Origin: Rhexocercosporidium sp. MPI-PUGE-AT-0058
Taxonomy: Eukaryota > Ascomycota > Leotiomycetes > Helotiales
DNA: 64,000 bases
Direction: 5' to 3'
NCBI GenBank assembly: GCA_020746875.1
Contig: JAGTJL010000008.1
Span: 2,728,001 to 2,792,000 of the forward strand
Shown: positions 25,875-37,790 of the stretch, piece after piece
Numbering within the stretch: position 1 is the first letter of the stretch
How the letters are laid out: every line of letters begins with the position of its first letter
Notes under the pieces: generated by a model
Seen by the model: the letters and a program-made list of their open reading frames with translations, nothing else
What the model was told of the DNA's origin: nothing
Database searches by the model: none
Program-made: the position numbers and the translations under genes

Positions 25875-27082
25875 ATGGCAGGGCAGCTCATCACCAAACT
25901 CCTCTACCTCGCGGACCCATCCGCCCGTGTCTTTAACAATCAGCTCTGGCTCTACACGTCTCATGATATTAATTCTACTAGTAGCGGCGACAATGGCGAC
26001 CAGTACGTTATTAGAGCGCTAGCCGGTTTCAGCTTTTAGTTTGTCTGATGAGTATATTCGTTGTTAACCCCCCAACTCTGAATTATTGCCGACCTCTGTT
26101 TGCGCAATTCTGCTTGGGCAATTCAGGAAAGGTCAAAAAATTACGAGGAGGGGGGGAACCGATGAGTATCTCCAGGAGTGCTCCGAAGACAAACCAGAAC
26201 GAACATCGGCTGACTCCCCAACCAACTAGGTATGCCATGAGAGACTACCACCCATTCAGCACCAGTTCCCTTGATCCATATGTGCAAGCCACCGACCATG
26301 GCGTCGGACTCGACGTTGCGGACGTTCCTTGGGCATCGAAACAGATGTGGGCTCCTGACGCCGCGTACCACAATGGAAAGTATCTCTTCTACTTCCCAGC
26401 CCGGAATCATGACAATCGCTTCCAGATCGGCGTTGGAGTCTCGGATAGCCCCGCGGGCCCTTTCAAAGCAAACCCAAAACCCATCAAAGGAAGCTTCAGC
26501 ATTGATCCGGCCGTTTTGGTCGATGACGACAGCAGCGGGTACATGGTTTTCGGAGGTCTTTGGGGCGGCCAGCTACAAGCCTATCAGACCAACAATACCT
26601 ACGACCCGAGTTGGGAAGGCGCCCTTTCACCCAACGGCACTGGAGTGGCAGCTCTCGGTCCTCGTATCGCCAAACTCGATAACACATTCCAAGAATTCGG
26701 TAGCTCTATCCGCGAAATCACGATTCTAGACCCTAATACCAAGAAGCCACTCGCGGCTGACGATCATGCCCGCCGCTTCTTCGAGGGAGCTTTCTTGCAC
26801 AAGAATAACGGCACCTACTACCTCTCGTATTCCACCGGCGATACCCACTTCATGGTCTATGCGATGAGCAAGAACGTTTGGGGTCCGTACACGTATGCGG
26901 GTAAAATTCTGGATCCGGTTCAGGGATGGACGACCCATGGTTCTATTGTCAAATTTAAGGGGCAGTGGTACCTGTTTTTCGCCGATGCGTCACAGAGTGG
27001 TGTGGATTTCTTGAGATCTACTAAGTATCGACCGATATACTATGACAGCAAAGGGTTCTTGACTTTCACGAAGACCTCGTAA
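25875..27082 (+). CDS. GH43 glycosidase, beta-xylosidase/arabinosidase-like, intracellular
   Basis: Exons 25875-26002 and 26230-27082 (intron 227 nt, GTACGT to ACTAG), 326 residues. The five-blade GH43 residues are clear: general base D14 in LYLADPSARVF, pKa-modulating D135 in SIDPAVLVDDD, and acid E228 in FFEGAFLHKNNGTYYLSYSTGDTH. WASKQMWAPDAAY and FGGLWGGQLQ match bacterial-type GH43 enzymes acting on xylo- or arabino-oligosaccharides. From the first ATG there is no signal peptide, so I infer a cytosolic enzyme processing imported oligosaccharides. The 31 codons upstream are open and signal-like (FILAIHLLVLFLLLFA) but begin after a stop with no ATG, so a secreted form would need another upstream exon. 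No RIP or frame damage seen. Confidence 0.88.
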
Positions 27083-27674
27083 GGCTCGGTCGGGGCGGTC
27101 GGGGTTCTTAGAACTTCTTGCAGCTTGCTGTTAGTAGAACTTTTATCGTGCTTGATATTTCACAAGCGCTGAGCGGCGTTGAAGTCGTTAACTAGGAGGA
27201 TATCTGACGAAAGGGTTACCCACTTGTTTCTTTACATAAATAACATATCTAGACATGAAAATATATCGTTTAGTATGTGCTGTGCTCTGGTGGCCTGGTT
27301 GACTATTACCGTTTTACAATCTCTAATAATTGAAAATCCGAGATAGTTCAAGGAGTTCGTCAACTAAACGCAGAAATTTTCCCGGCCTTGTTTTCTTGAT
27401 CCTATTGTTTGGACTTGCTGTATAGTGATGAGGGGCATAAGAAGTTCCCTGTCATTAGCCTCCAGAACTGCACAGCAAGCTAACTAAGAATAATAATCTA
27501 ATTCTTCAAACATAAGTATGTAATTGATGAGATCAACTCATACATCATCTAAGAGTATGGCTCTCGAACATCACGATATCAAGCTCAGGACAAGCTTTCA
27601 TAGGATGACCCTATCTTTCTGCTAAGCCTGCCAGCCAGTGGGAGAATACTTAAGGCCGTCTCGCTTAACCCTAA
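27083..27674. other. Downstream region, no gene
   Basis: The 3' region of the GH43 gene; moderately AT-rich. No coding, RNA or repeat feature recognised. Confidence 0.5.
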
Positions 27675-27835
27675 GACACTATACGAGAGGCTTTTGTCGA
27701 GATGTTGTCATAACCCTGCCCTTTATCTCGGTATCTTTGCTTCTGTTCAAGACGACTTGAGAATTCGCGTCAACTACATCTATCCACGACATAAGCCCAG
27801 CTTGAGGCATAACTATAAAGATAGCGTCTGCGAGG
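27675..27835. repeat. Dispersed repeat, copy 2
   Basis: Less degraded partner of 20925-21065, about 6.7 kb apart in the same orientation. It continues into an open frame (27694-27945) ending VVTVSVSRRLLEHLYEVSKLLS, possibly part of the parent element. Identity unknown. Confidence 0.55.
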
Positions 27836-28059
27836 AGCAAGAGGTGATGAATAGCAGGACGGAGGAGAAGGTTGAAGTCGTCACGGTCTCGGTCTCTAGG
27901 AGGCTGCTTGAACATCTTTACGAGGTCTCCAAATTATTGAGTTAACCGAGAAAGCATTTGTGACCACGAGTCGATGATTCCGACCATCTGGCATACGACT
28001 TCCGCCAAGGAGTATTTAAAGTTGAAGTCCTTTGGCACCAGCGTATGACTTTTCTTAGC

Positions 28060-28435
28060 CCAAGTCCAGCCTACAGCTGCCTGCCTCCGTCTGCCTCCGC
28101 TTAAACCTTAATATATTTATCTTAGCCTGCTTACGCTTAGCTTATAAGGAATGCTCCGCCTGCTTTAATAAAAGAGGTAGCAGGCTGAGGCTAAGCTAAA
28201 GTGATTTCGGATTATTAGAAATTATACTTTTGTATATTTTTATACTTAGATAACTTAATGCTTCCCGTCTTTCCTGACTGTATTAGCTTTAACATGCCTA
28301 CCTCCGCTTACTTCTTTATTATAATTAGCCTGCCTAATTAAGCTTAAATTTTAGTTCGCCTGCCTTAGCCTAGCGGCCCTTTTACTCTGCCTCCGCCCTC
28401 CAAGGGGGCTAGGTTGTTTGAGGCTGGGCGTTTTC
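28060..28435. repeat. Decayed element rich in CCTGCCTCCGC words
   Basis: The words CTGCCTCCGC and AGCCTGC(C/T)T recur several times on the plus strand within otherwise AT-rich, RIP-like DNA; some appear inverted near 28170-28190. The right edge abuts the stop of the small gene at 28436. It looks like a short repeat or transposon remnant; class unknown. Confidence 0.4.
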
Positions 28436-28737
28436 CTACGCTGTTTGGTATAAAGATGTTAGTAGGAACGACTCTCTTGACGCCATAGATGATACCGGTA
28501 AAGTCCACAGTTGTTCGGGAACATCGCGGGCATAGTTGAAGCTGAAATCGGGTTCAAGGATCTGTTTCATGTCAGCATAGTCTCAGTGGTGTTGGTTTTG
28601 GCCCGATGCTGAACATCTGGAGGGAGGAGATCGAGAATCATGGCGGGAAGAGTTGAACACGGCAGAGTTGAACTTACAATTAGCGGACGTTGTTCAGAGA
28701 AGACCAGCGACTGTCCAGCTTGGTTGGCGTTAGCCAT
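28436..28737 (-). CDS. Small two-exon ORF, 61 residues, probably a truncated gene
   Basis: ATG at 28737; exon 28737-28678 ends at GTAAGT; intron of 116 nt; acceptor GAAACAG; exon 28561-28436 ends TAG. The product starts MANANQAGQSLVFSEQRPLI and continues LEPDFSFNYARDVPEQLW. Good splice sites and host-like composition support a real gene start. The stop falls right at the edge of the decayed repeat (28060-28435), so this may be the 5' end of a longer gene cut by an insertion. Function not recognised. Confidence 0.4.
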
Positions 28738-30600
28738 TTCTATGTTTACTCCAACGATTTCAGTTAGGTGAAGATCGAGTAAAAAGTCGAGGAATGAGAA
28801 TGATGGAGGGGGGAGATAATTCCTAGGATCGGGTCGGGTTAACTATTGTCCGGCCTCGTGGTTGGGTTGTCTTCATGAAAGTGCTTATACTCGTCTTTGC
28901 TAGCAAAAAAGATTTGACTTTATTTGGCCCTCGGTTCCATACTCATTTGCCTTTTGCTTCCCACTTGGCTGAATGTCATTTTCACAGTTTTTTTTTTGAG
29001 ACATCTTAAGGTGATCTTTAACTCCGTACCATCTCTTTGAACCATGCCTCAACTCCCGTCTTGGATACATCCCTACCAGCTTGATTTGCCGCGATTTGAG
29101 ACTGAAGAGATCTTCAAAGCTTCTTTCATGCCTCAGCTCTCAAGAAGGCGGTAGCGCTTGAATCTCTTACTGCCGAAAAGTGATATCATTAGACTAAGGA
29201 TACGCTGGCTGGGTTCTCTTGTTTCTGAGTGCGGCAATCGTAATCGCTGGCGTTGCTATTTGCAGACCAAGGAAATGCAAGCCAGTAGTCACAATTCATC
29301 AAGTCCAGTGTGTCAAAGGATTATTCAGATTAATTAAAGCTCGTATCAGCACATGCTTCTAGCACGCTCCCTCATGTAAGGGTCTTGGATGTCGGCAGAG
29401 TACCTTTGGATAAAGTTCATAGAAATCCTAATCCTGAAATCGGTTGTATTCTTGATCTCTTTCCAAGCCCATGATACATCATGAGTAGCGGGCAATTGGG
29501 GAAAGTCATGTTTCGACACTCTATAGGGTTCCACGACCTAGCTTGTCTGCAATAAAATCCTTACATGAAGAAGGTTGGAGAGAGCGTATCAACTCGTGGA
29601 TATCCGATGTTTGCCAAGATGAATTTCGAGGATTAATACAATTAAACCTAACACAGTCAAAGCTGCGAAGACGGTCATCAAGCCACTTGCACATTATTCT
29701 GCGATTGGAGCGGTCTCTCTTGTACCACATGTATCCTGTACCATTGAAAGCGTTTGATTATGTCGATTCTCTTATTCCCTACTTAATAGTTGATATACAT
29801 GCTTCCCCGTCCAATTTGAACAGCTAAATATCGCTCAGAACTTCCGTACCTGAGTTTGGTCAGCGAGATCAGTCAACCTAGTGCCGGTCAGGAAGGAGGC
29901 TTTATTATTGATAGTTTAAAGAACAAGTGGCTCGAACCATCAACCCTCTTAGATTATGTTACAATAAGATGGCACAAGAAAATGTCTACCACAGCACCGA
30001 GATCTGAGTAGCAAGCGCGATTAAATACCGTTGCATTGAGAGTTGGCGCCCAAACGCCACAAAGAGGGAGGAAGCACCCGGGCGCCTCAGATCATGTTCA
30101 AGCCGGAGGTTTCGTTCTGCTGCTCAGAATATGTTCACGATTCATGCCACAAACATAATCATTCACCGCTTCCCAGTCTGGGTCAAAAGAGGCTAGGAAG
30201 TTAATGTCCTTCTCGTCGACCTCTTAATTTGCTCCAAAGTTTTGATTTGCAGTGACTCGTAACCCTTTGCCTGAGGAAAGCATCTAAGGTACTACCAAGG
30301 TTCCGCAGGAGACATTACATTTCTTTTCGTCAACTCAATTAGAATATGACTTGCTGAGTGGAATCTAGCAGGTGCTACATGTAGCTTGGTCTGCTGCTGT
30401 TGTATTTATCAATGCAAATGATACTAGGGACATCATCCCGGACAACCTCCTCATCGAGGCTTTATAAAGCAGTATTGTGTGCTTTTTTACTACTTGCTTA
30501 CATGAGACATCTATTCATTTTTAATCCAGGGTACCAGGTCTAATTCATTTCTTGTTCGTAGCGGCCTCGTCCGAAAATTTGAAGCTTACAGTCGGACCGC
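28738..30600. other. Gene-poor transition zone
   Basis: Weakly protein-like fragments (for example a 36-codon ATG frame at 29043; 29346-29730 minus; 29543-29827 plus) have no consistent gene model. Composition falls towards AT-rich after 30500. No RNA gene or clear transposon end seen. Confidence 0.4.
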
Positions 30601-31959
30601 ATCAAACACGATAAAAATATAATAGTAATATTAAAAACATCTATTTAACCCAAAATCTGCGCTTAAATGCTAGCGTCATAAAGACCTACTTTTCGTCCCG
30701 ATCGGGCTAATTCTCGAATTTAAGTACTTATATAAAGCCACTCTTAGCGGTGACAAAGGGGTTCAAAATATTTTAAGATTTTTATTATTTTTATTTATAT
30801 ATTTTAAAAGACTTATAGTAAATATTTTTAAAAGCTTTTTCTTTATAAAATCGTTATAAATACTAATACAACATATGATTAAAAAATAAGTTCAGAAATA
30901 TTAGTGAGACTCACTTTATTTAAGTAAATATATAATTTTAGAAAAAAGAAAAAAAAGAAAAAATATTAATTAAATATAAATTATATATTAATACTTATAT
31001 AATGCATTAATAAAAGTATTAATAATTAAGTAACGTATTCGTGTGTAGTGTGGCTTAGTAATTAACGTCATTAGTGTTATATTACAATCATTAAATAACT
31101 TTTTCACAGTTAAATACTTTGTCTTCTTTAAAAATCCAAAATCTCGCTTATTATACCTCAACGCCGTCACTTAATAATTATAGCTAATCAAGCGGAAATA
31201 ATTTATAAGTAATTAATTTATTTTAAAGTATATTATTAATAGTTAATTTTAAATTAAACGTTTCTGGCGATTTCGCTAATAGCAGCCGATTCCTTCTTAG
31301 CAAAAGCTATAATATCGAATATCGAACTCCTTCTTTTCGATCAACTCGCTTTCCTCTTAACGACGGTTTGAATACTTCTTTTATAATTATTTATTATATT
31401 ATTATTAACTTACTTTTAATAGGTTTATCTCTTTATTACCTTGTTATTAGCGGAGGCATATTTATAAAGGTTTATGTTAAATAAGTTACTAAAGCTTTAA
31501 AAAGGCCTATTAAGGCCTTATTATAAGCGGGAAAGAAGGTTAAGGCTAAAGTAATTGCAAGGGGGCAAAAGTAAGTCGCGGGCAACGATTTAGGCCAATT
31601 ATGTTAATAAGCTAGAAGTATTATAACTTTTAAAGAGGTTGATTTAATAAAAGACGATTTTATAAAGTCAGAAAAAGAAGTAGTCGATTTAGATTCGGAT
31701 TATCACTTTTTATAAAGCACTTTTATAACTGCTGAGCTAGCTACCGCGCTAGCAAATAAATACAATATCCAACTAATTAAACTAATTCGTCCACATCTTG
31801 CTTACCCTCTGGTATAATATTAAATTCTTTTATTATAGTTTCTAAGATCGTTCTATAGCCACTTTGTTTTTTAACACACTAAGCGGCTTGCTTAACGCTA
31901 AGCCCTTTGCGGTAAGCGTTTATAAAGCGTGAAGCTCTATTACAATACCTTTGTAACTA

Positions 31960-32240
31960 TAAGATTATATTAAGCCTCGGCTAAACTCGCTTAATAATAT
32001 AAGATTATATTAAGCATACTTTTCTATAACTCAACTACCTTTGCATAAAGCTCCGGCTTCGCATAAAGCTCCGGCTTCGCATAAAGCTCCGGCTTCGCAT
32101 AAAGCTTCGGCTTCCGTGCTTTGAACCTCGGAAGCTTTAAGCTTCCGGTAAAAGGTTATTCAGGGCTAAAACAGTGGCTTTCGGAAGCCTTAGCTTCCGC
32201 GTTTTAAACCTCGGAAGCTCTGGTTTCCGGTAAGAGATTA
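31960..32240. repeat. GGAAGCTT-rich repeat, copy 1
   Basis: It is the reverse complement of 36710-36960: shared segments include AACCTCGGAAGC, GGTTATTCAGGGCTAAAACA, CTCGCTTAATAATATAAG and TTGCATAAAGC. The pair is about 4.5 kb apart in opposite orientation. The adjacent minus-strand sequence (31700-31950) reads like a decayed helix-turn-helix (GLSVKQAA...), so transposon ends are possible. Confidence 0.6.
32043..32114. repeat. 18-bp tandem repeat, four copies
   Basis: GCATAAAGCTCCGGCTTC is repeated four times in a row, the last with one C-to-T change. The inverted partner near 36840 has only about two units, so the array expanded or contracted after the copies separated. Confidence 0.9.
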
Positions 32241-33395
32241 CGCCAACTCGTAAGCTCGTAAGCAAATACTTAATTAAGCTATACAAGCGAATATACACGT
32301 GATTAGCTAAAGTAGTTATATAAACCTAGAAATCCCCCGTACAATAGAATCATTATTTACACCAAATCTCTTTTTTTTAAAAGAGGAGATATAAAATAGT
32401 TTATTATTATAAAGGCAATTATTGTTTTTCTTTAAAGCCTTATCGGTGTCTTTCGGGGTTTATTTTAATCGATTACTTTATTAGCATTTTTAATACGATA
32501 GGCTAGAAATACTAGTTCTTTATGAGTTTTAGTAATTCTAATAATATTAAGTTTAATAATTTCTCTTTTTAACTTAGGCTTTAATTTAGCGTAAAAGGTC
32601 CGTCGTCTCGCTGTATTATTTTTAATCTTTAGTAATTATTTTAAGCTATTAAAAAAAGATACGAAATCATTTACCGACTCGTTCTCGCGTTATTAAGCGT
32701 TTTTATACCGATTAAGCACCGCAAGCTCTCGATTTTTAAAGTTTATAATTAAATTTAATATTTATTACTTAAACTTTTCTTAAGTAAGTAAGTTTGTTTT
32801 AGCCCTCGATTCGAACCCGGTCTACTTTTGTTTTACTTTTTCGTCGAAAGTAAAAACGTATTTATTAATTTTATTTATATTTATAATATATATTATTCTT
32901 TTATTTTAACGGAACTTTTATTTAATACTTTAAATAAAAGACTAAGCTTTTTTAGCGCTTTTGCCTTTATATATTAAAAGCTTTTATATTTTTAGAATTC
33001 GTTAATACGGCATTAGGCGTATATTAAAGTCATCTTAAAAAAGTCTTATAAGCTCGTTATAATAACAGTCCCCGGCCGTATTTGCGCGTCGACGCTTTTT
33101 TTTATTTATATATCTTTTATTTTCTTCCTTTTTTTATTTTCTTTATATTATATTCGCTAACTCTTTCTTTAAGTCCTCTCGCTTCCGTATTACTTCTTTT
33201 AGCTCTTTAATTCGGTTCCGAACTGCCTTCTCCTTCTTTTTTCGCTTAATTTATACCTAAATTTCTAAAATTCGTCGTCGCTTAACTTTAATAACTTTTT
33301 TTTTAAACTTCTTTCGTCGTCATCCGTAAGACCCTTTAAACCTCTATTAAAGCGCTGGAACTGCTCGCTTGTAACGATACTAACCAAGAAAGCGG

Positions 33396-33946
33396 TGTAA
33401 GAGATATATAATAGTATTTTAACTGAGGCTATCGAGAGTTAATAAGTCTAATATAAAAGAAACAAAAAGATAAAAAGGAAAGGAAGAATGGAAGGAGCGT
33501 AAGTTGTTGGATTTGACTTCGGTAACTCGTGCCGATTCTACCCTAGAATAGCCGAAGGAGTTTCCACTGCTTACGCGGCCCGGAAATTACCTTCGTATTC
33601 CGGGAAATTACGCTCGTATTTAATTACGTAGCTCGTATAAGTTACGTAATCAGTTACGTAGTCGTAAAAGCTTCTAGAGAAGCTATTATTTTATATATAA
33701 CTACCGAAGAGCTCTTCTAGCTCTTTAAGCAAGCAAGCAAGCAAAGCAATTCTCTCTCTTTGATCACGTGTCCTCACCTACTGCGCTTCCTCATTCTGAT
33801 TGGCTCGCTTATTCTCACATAAGTTCATATATATAAGCTCCTCCGAAACCCCTTCGGTATTAATCCGACTCCGCATGACTTAATTACCTCTAAACCCTTA
33901 GATTCCCTGACTCGCTAAGAAGCTCTTAAGTACACTTATTGTTATA
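33396..33946. repeat. Old LTR (probably Gypsy), interrupted
   Basis: A 231-base LTR-like sequence (TGTAAGAG...TTATA, mutated from TG...CA) split by a 315-base solo LTR plus its 5-base TSD. It is homologous to the uninterrupted 230-base copy at 59248-59477. Similarity continues for ~30 bases left of the LTR start in both copies, as expected for shared internal element sequence. Confidence 0.8.
33505..33819 (+). mobile_element. Solo LTR of the Copia family at 47492-53623
   Basis: TGTTGGATTTGAC...TTCTCACA, 315 bases, is the reverse complement of the LTRs of the complete Copia element. It is flanked by the direct repeat TAAGT (33500-33504 and 33820-33824). The empty site at 59350 reads TGAGT once. 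It is left by recombination between LTRs of a former full element. Confidence 0.92.
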
Positions 33947-34945
33947 TTACCCTCTTCTTAAAAGAAAGATTACTCTTAAGCTCTAATTAATCGTAATTTA
34001 GTATTATTACGATGCTAAGGGCTCTTATCCGAGGTCAAGCGAGGTTACGCGAGCGTAAGCGAGACCTTGTATAATAACAAATAACATGTTGTAAGAGAAA
34101 GAGACTTATTTATTTGATTAATAAAGTAAACGTCTGAATCTAGTCCGTTATTTATCGTATTATATTGCTTTAGCGCTATTAATTTATTTGCTCGCGGTAG
34201 CGCATAAGTATGTTAATTTTTTAAAGAGTTGATTCTTCTTTCTTTAATAATATATATCTTTTCGTAAGTTCCCTTAAATTATTAATCTTTATTATATAAT
34301 TATTAATACGTATAGACAGTTAATTAAAATAAATAAATAATAATAAATAAGTGAAATTTCGTGACTTTTATAATAAAATCCGAATTTTAATTATAATAAT
34401 ATTCTTTTAACCTTATTAAGAGCCTTAGCGGCGGCCTACCGCAACTGCTGCGTGCGCTGCGTGCGCCGGATAGCGAAGGAGTCGGGTTATTTTTATTACT
34501 TCGATAAGAATAGCTTAAAGAAATATACTTATTATATAACTTAAAAGAGATTTTGTCGCTTTATAAGTTAAAGTCTAAAAGCGTCCGAAACGGGTTTAAT
34601 ATTAATACTTTTGACTTTTTAATTTCCGTAGTTTATAAGCCCGGAGTACGACGCGTTATTAATAATTGCCGATAATGCGAAAGTCTAAGTTGCCGCCTAG
34701 TCGATCGACGAGGTATTACTTATAACGACCGCGGAAGCGCTTAAGATTATAAAGAAGCTACGGTTTGCGGTAATTAAAAAGACTCGGGCTCTTCGCTATA
34801 TTATATTTAAATAATTAAATAACGTTATTATAAGTCGTTGAGTTTATTATAAGTAATATTAATATTTAATACTTAAAGGCTTTACTGGAGTTCTCGCGGG
34901 TCCTCGCTACTTCAGTAGTTGGAATAGCTCGCCGTAATAATAATA

Positions 34946-35129
34946 TGTCGTATAAGCACGGGCAGCTGCTCTCTTGGCACTGCACGTGACTTAATTAGGT
35001 TCTGCTACTGTAGACCGCCTTCAGGAGAATAACTGTTTTCTCCTAATTCTTAGAGCTTTTAGAAGAACAATTAATCACTTTAATTCAATTACAACTGCTC
35101 GCAGTGCTTTAATCCACTTTTACACCATA
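34946..35129 (+). mobile_element. Solo LTR, second family, copy 1
   Basis: TGTCGTATAAGCACGGGCAG...TTACACCATA, 184 bases, flanked by TAATA on both sides (34941-34945 and 35130-35134). Homologous to 42676-42860 and 60943-61123. Confidence 0.88.
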
Positions 35130-36469
35130 TAATATTAATAATAAGAAAGAAAGGGAAGATAAGAATAAAAATTAAAACGTAAGTATAGCTCGTCGCCGTA
35201 TACGTCGTAATAATATTAAGCGTAAGGCGGCTGCTGCTATTACTAAGAAAAGGAAGAAGAAATTTTTTTTAGCTTTTCTTATAAAAGGTTAAATAGCGAG
35301 CTAACCGAGCCTCTATCGAGAAAAGAAGAGGATTCTTTTAATAAAAATTAAAAGGCCTTGTTTTAAATTAGTTTCGGTAATCTTTCGTAGCCGTTACTTT
35401 CTTTAAATTTTTATATAAAAGTAGCCGTCCGTAATGAAATCGGTAGTTAAGTCCTTAGTAAAGTGCGGTCGTAAGGCCTCGTTAATGCTTTAAATTAAAA
35501 AGTAAATAGTTATTAATTAACGTCGTCGTTTTATTGTCTCAGAGATTAATTATAATTTATTATCTTTTAAGTAATTATAATTGTCTTCTTTTAATTCCTA
35601 AGCTTTAAGCTATTCGGACAGGTTTCGGGGTGGTCCCGGTCTTTTATAATGCATAATATAAAAATCTCTTAACTTGTAAGACGACCTTATTAAATCGGAA
35701 GCATTATATTACTATGGATCGGAGTTATGACTTAGCTATTTTATTTAATATTAAGTATATTTGCGGTATAATTTAATATTAAAGATTTCCTCGATTTCCT
35801 ACTCTTCCTGACCCTCGATAACCTCCGGAGGAGGTTTCGGCGTCTCTTGACCTAGTAAAGAGTCTTTCGGATCCTTAAAAAAGAGTTCCAGTATAAATAT
35901 ATTATATATTTAAGAGCTTATAATTAATTTTAACTTATAAAAGTAGCTTACTTATTCTAAAATCTTAAAAGAGCTTTTTTATTAATTTATAAGTTTACGA
36001 CTAAAACAGTAGTTTTTAAAGTTCTTCGTTAATAAGAAGACTTCTTCTTCGACTTCTCAGTCGATAGGCTTCTGTTTTTAGTCCGTTACGCGAGTTATAC
36101 GGCCTTAAATAGCTTATATATTTCTCTTAGTAATTTCTTACGTTTATTTTATACGTTAAGCTAACTTCTTTATATTAGCGTAATTAAGCTTTTTTAATAA
36201 AGTAATAGCTTTAAGCGATTTCTAGTTTTAATTATTACGCGGTTTCGTGCCGAATTTGAGCTAATACGGAGCTATATTAATAGATTCGTGCGGCAGGGTA
36301 ATTTAAGCTTTATTAATTAAAAGTATTAGCTTATTCTAGTTATCTTAGTAATAAATAACGAATAGTCTGAGCCTCTGATTGATATAGTAATTCATAATCT
36401 CCGTCTATTTATTTATCTTTTTATAATAAGTTATTAAAAGCTTAATCTTAACGCCGATAATACGGTAGA

Positions 36470-36545
36470 ATTCTTTTTAAAAAGAGAAAATAAACTGAGC
36501 GCCGCGGTCCGATATAATCGTTTCTGAAAAGAAGAGATTTGATGT
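36470..36545 (-). mobile_element. Gypsy integrase relic
   Basis: The minus strand reads FFSETIISDRGAQFI, the catalytic-core signature of Ty3/Gypsy integrase (second Asp in SDRG.QF). Flanking sequence is too degraded to follow. Just beyond 36541 another inserted repeat begins. Confidence 0.65.
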
Positions 36546-36709
36546 GAATGATGATTCCAGTACTTCGGGGGAAAACTAGGTCTATATAATTACTTTTAGG
36601 CGCCAAGCTATTTAGCTCTCACATCGGCTATTTGCTCTCGCATCGGTTATTAGCTTTATATTGAAACTAGCTTGGTTTTAGAACTAGCTTTATATCAAAA
36701 CTAGCTTTA

Positions 36710-36960
36710 TATCACTAGAGCTTCCGAGGTTTAAAACACGGAAGCTTAAGGCTTGATGAAGCCACTGTTTTAGCCCTGAATAACCCTTTACTGGAAGCTT
36801 AAAGCTTCCGAGGTTTAAAGCACGGAAGCCGAGGCTTTATGCGAAGCCGGAGCTTTATGCAAAGGTAGTTGAGTTATGAAAAGGTATGCTTAATATAATC
36901 TTATATTATTAAGCGAGTTTGGCCGAGGCTTAATATAATCTTATAAAGCCTAATAATTAA
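36710..36960. repeat. GGAAGCTT-rich repeat, copy 2 (inverted)
   Basis: Reverse complement of 31960-32240 (see that entry). It sits within the broken Gypsy region. Confidence 0.6.
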
Positions 36961-37539
36961 GGGCCGCGGTACTCGAGTCTTTAAAGGTGCTCTCCACGGC
37001 CCTAACGGACCGAATATAGGCGATTTAATTCTTTCGAACGTCGCTATCGTTAAAAGCTTTAATGTTAATATTATTTTAAAAGCTTGCCTTTTGTAAGTAG
37101 GAGTTTAATATAATAATTTAAATTATATTTTACGTACGGAAATAACTAAGAATAATCTGGTTTTAAAGTAATTATAATAATAATTTAACTTAGCTTTCAT
37201 TAAATATAAGCCTTTTAATTACTTTTCGGTTTTTTTAATTACTTGCCGCATTTTAACTCGTTTAAATTCTAGCTTTTTAATGTTTTTAACGCTAAAAAAA
37301 AGCATTCGCTAAAGCTTTTAGTCGAGTAAATAATATTTAAAGCTACGAGTCGACGAAGCTTACTTATAATATCTGCGCGCAGGTCACTTAAGAAAAGAAG
37401 CTTTAAAAAACTTAATAAAAAATACGCGTAACGTCGAGATTTAAGGTTTAACTTAATTAAAATGCGAGTATTATGCGGTAGCTATTATATAATAAATAAT
37501 AAGTCGTCGTTAATTAGAGAGAGTAATTACTCGTCCTTT

Positions 37540-37790
37540 TTACCGTATTTCTTAGGATTTATTCGATTTTTTAATAAGATTTAACAGAAATAACTAGGTT
37601 TTATTAATTAAAAACGAATATAATAGGAAATTCTATAAGCGGCTTTTAAAAACTAAAGAGTTAATCGCCGTCTTAAATACTTTTAAACCGTTTAAAGCGT
37701 GAATAAAACGTTAATTCGGCCTCTTAGTTTATAAAATACGCTAAAATAACAATACTTTAATTATAAGGATTAATAAATTAACTAAATATA
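37540..37790 (+). mobile_element. Gypsy reverse transcriptase/RNase H junction relic
   Basis: The plus-strand translation, with many stops, follows the pattern of the Gypsy segment between reverse transcriptase and RNase H (F.....A..L..L.K.....W ... AAFK.LK ... F.P.K). It is opposite in orientation to the integrase relic at 36.5 kb, so at least two Gypsy copies are involved. Confidence 0.4.
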
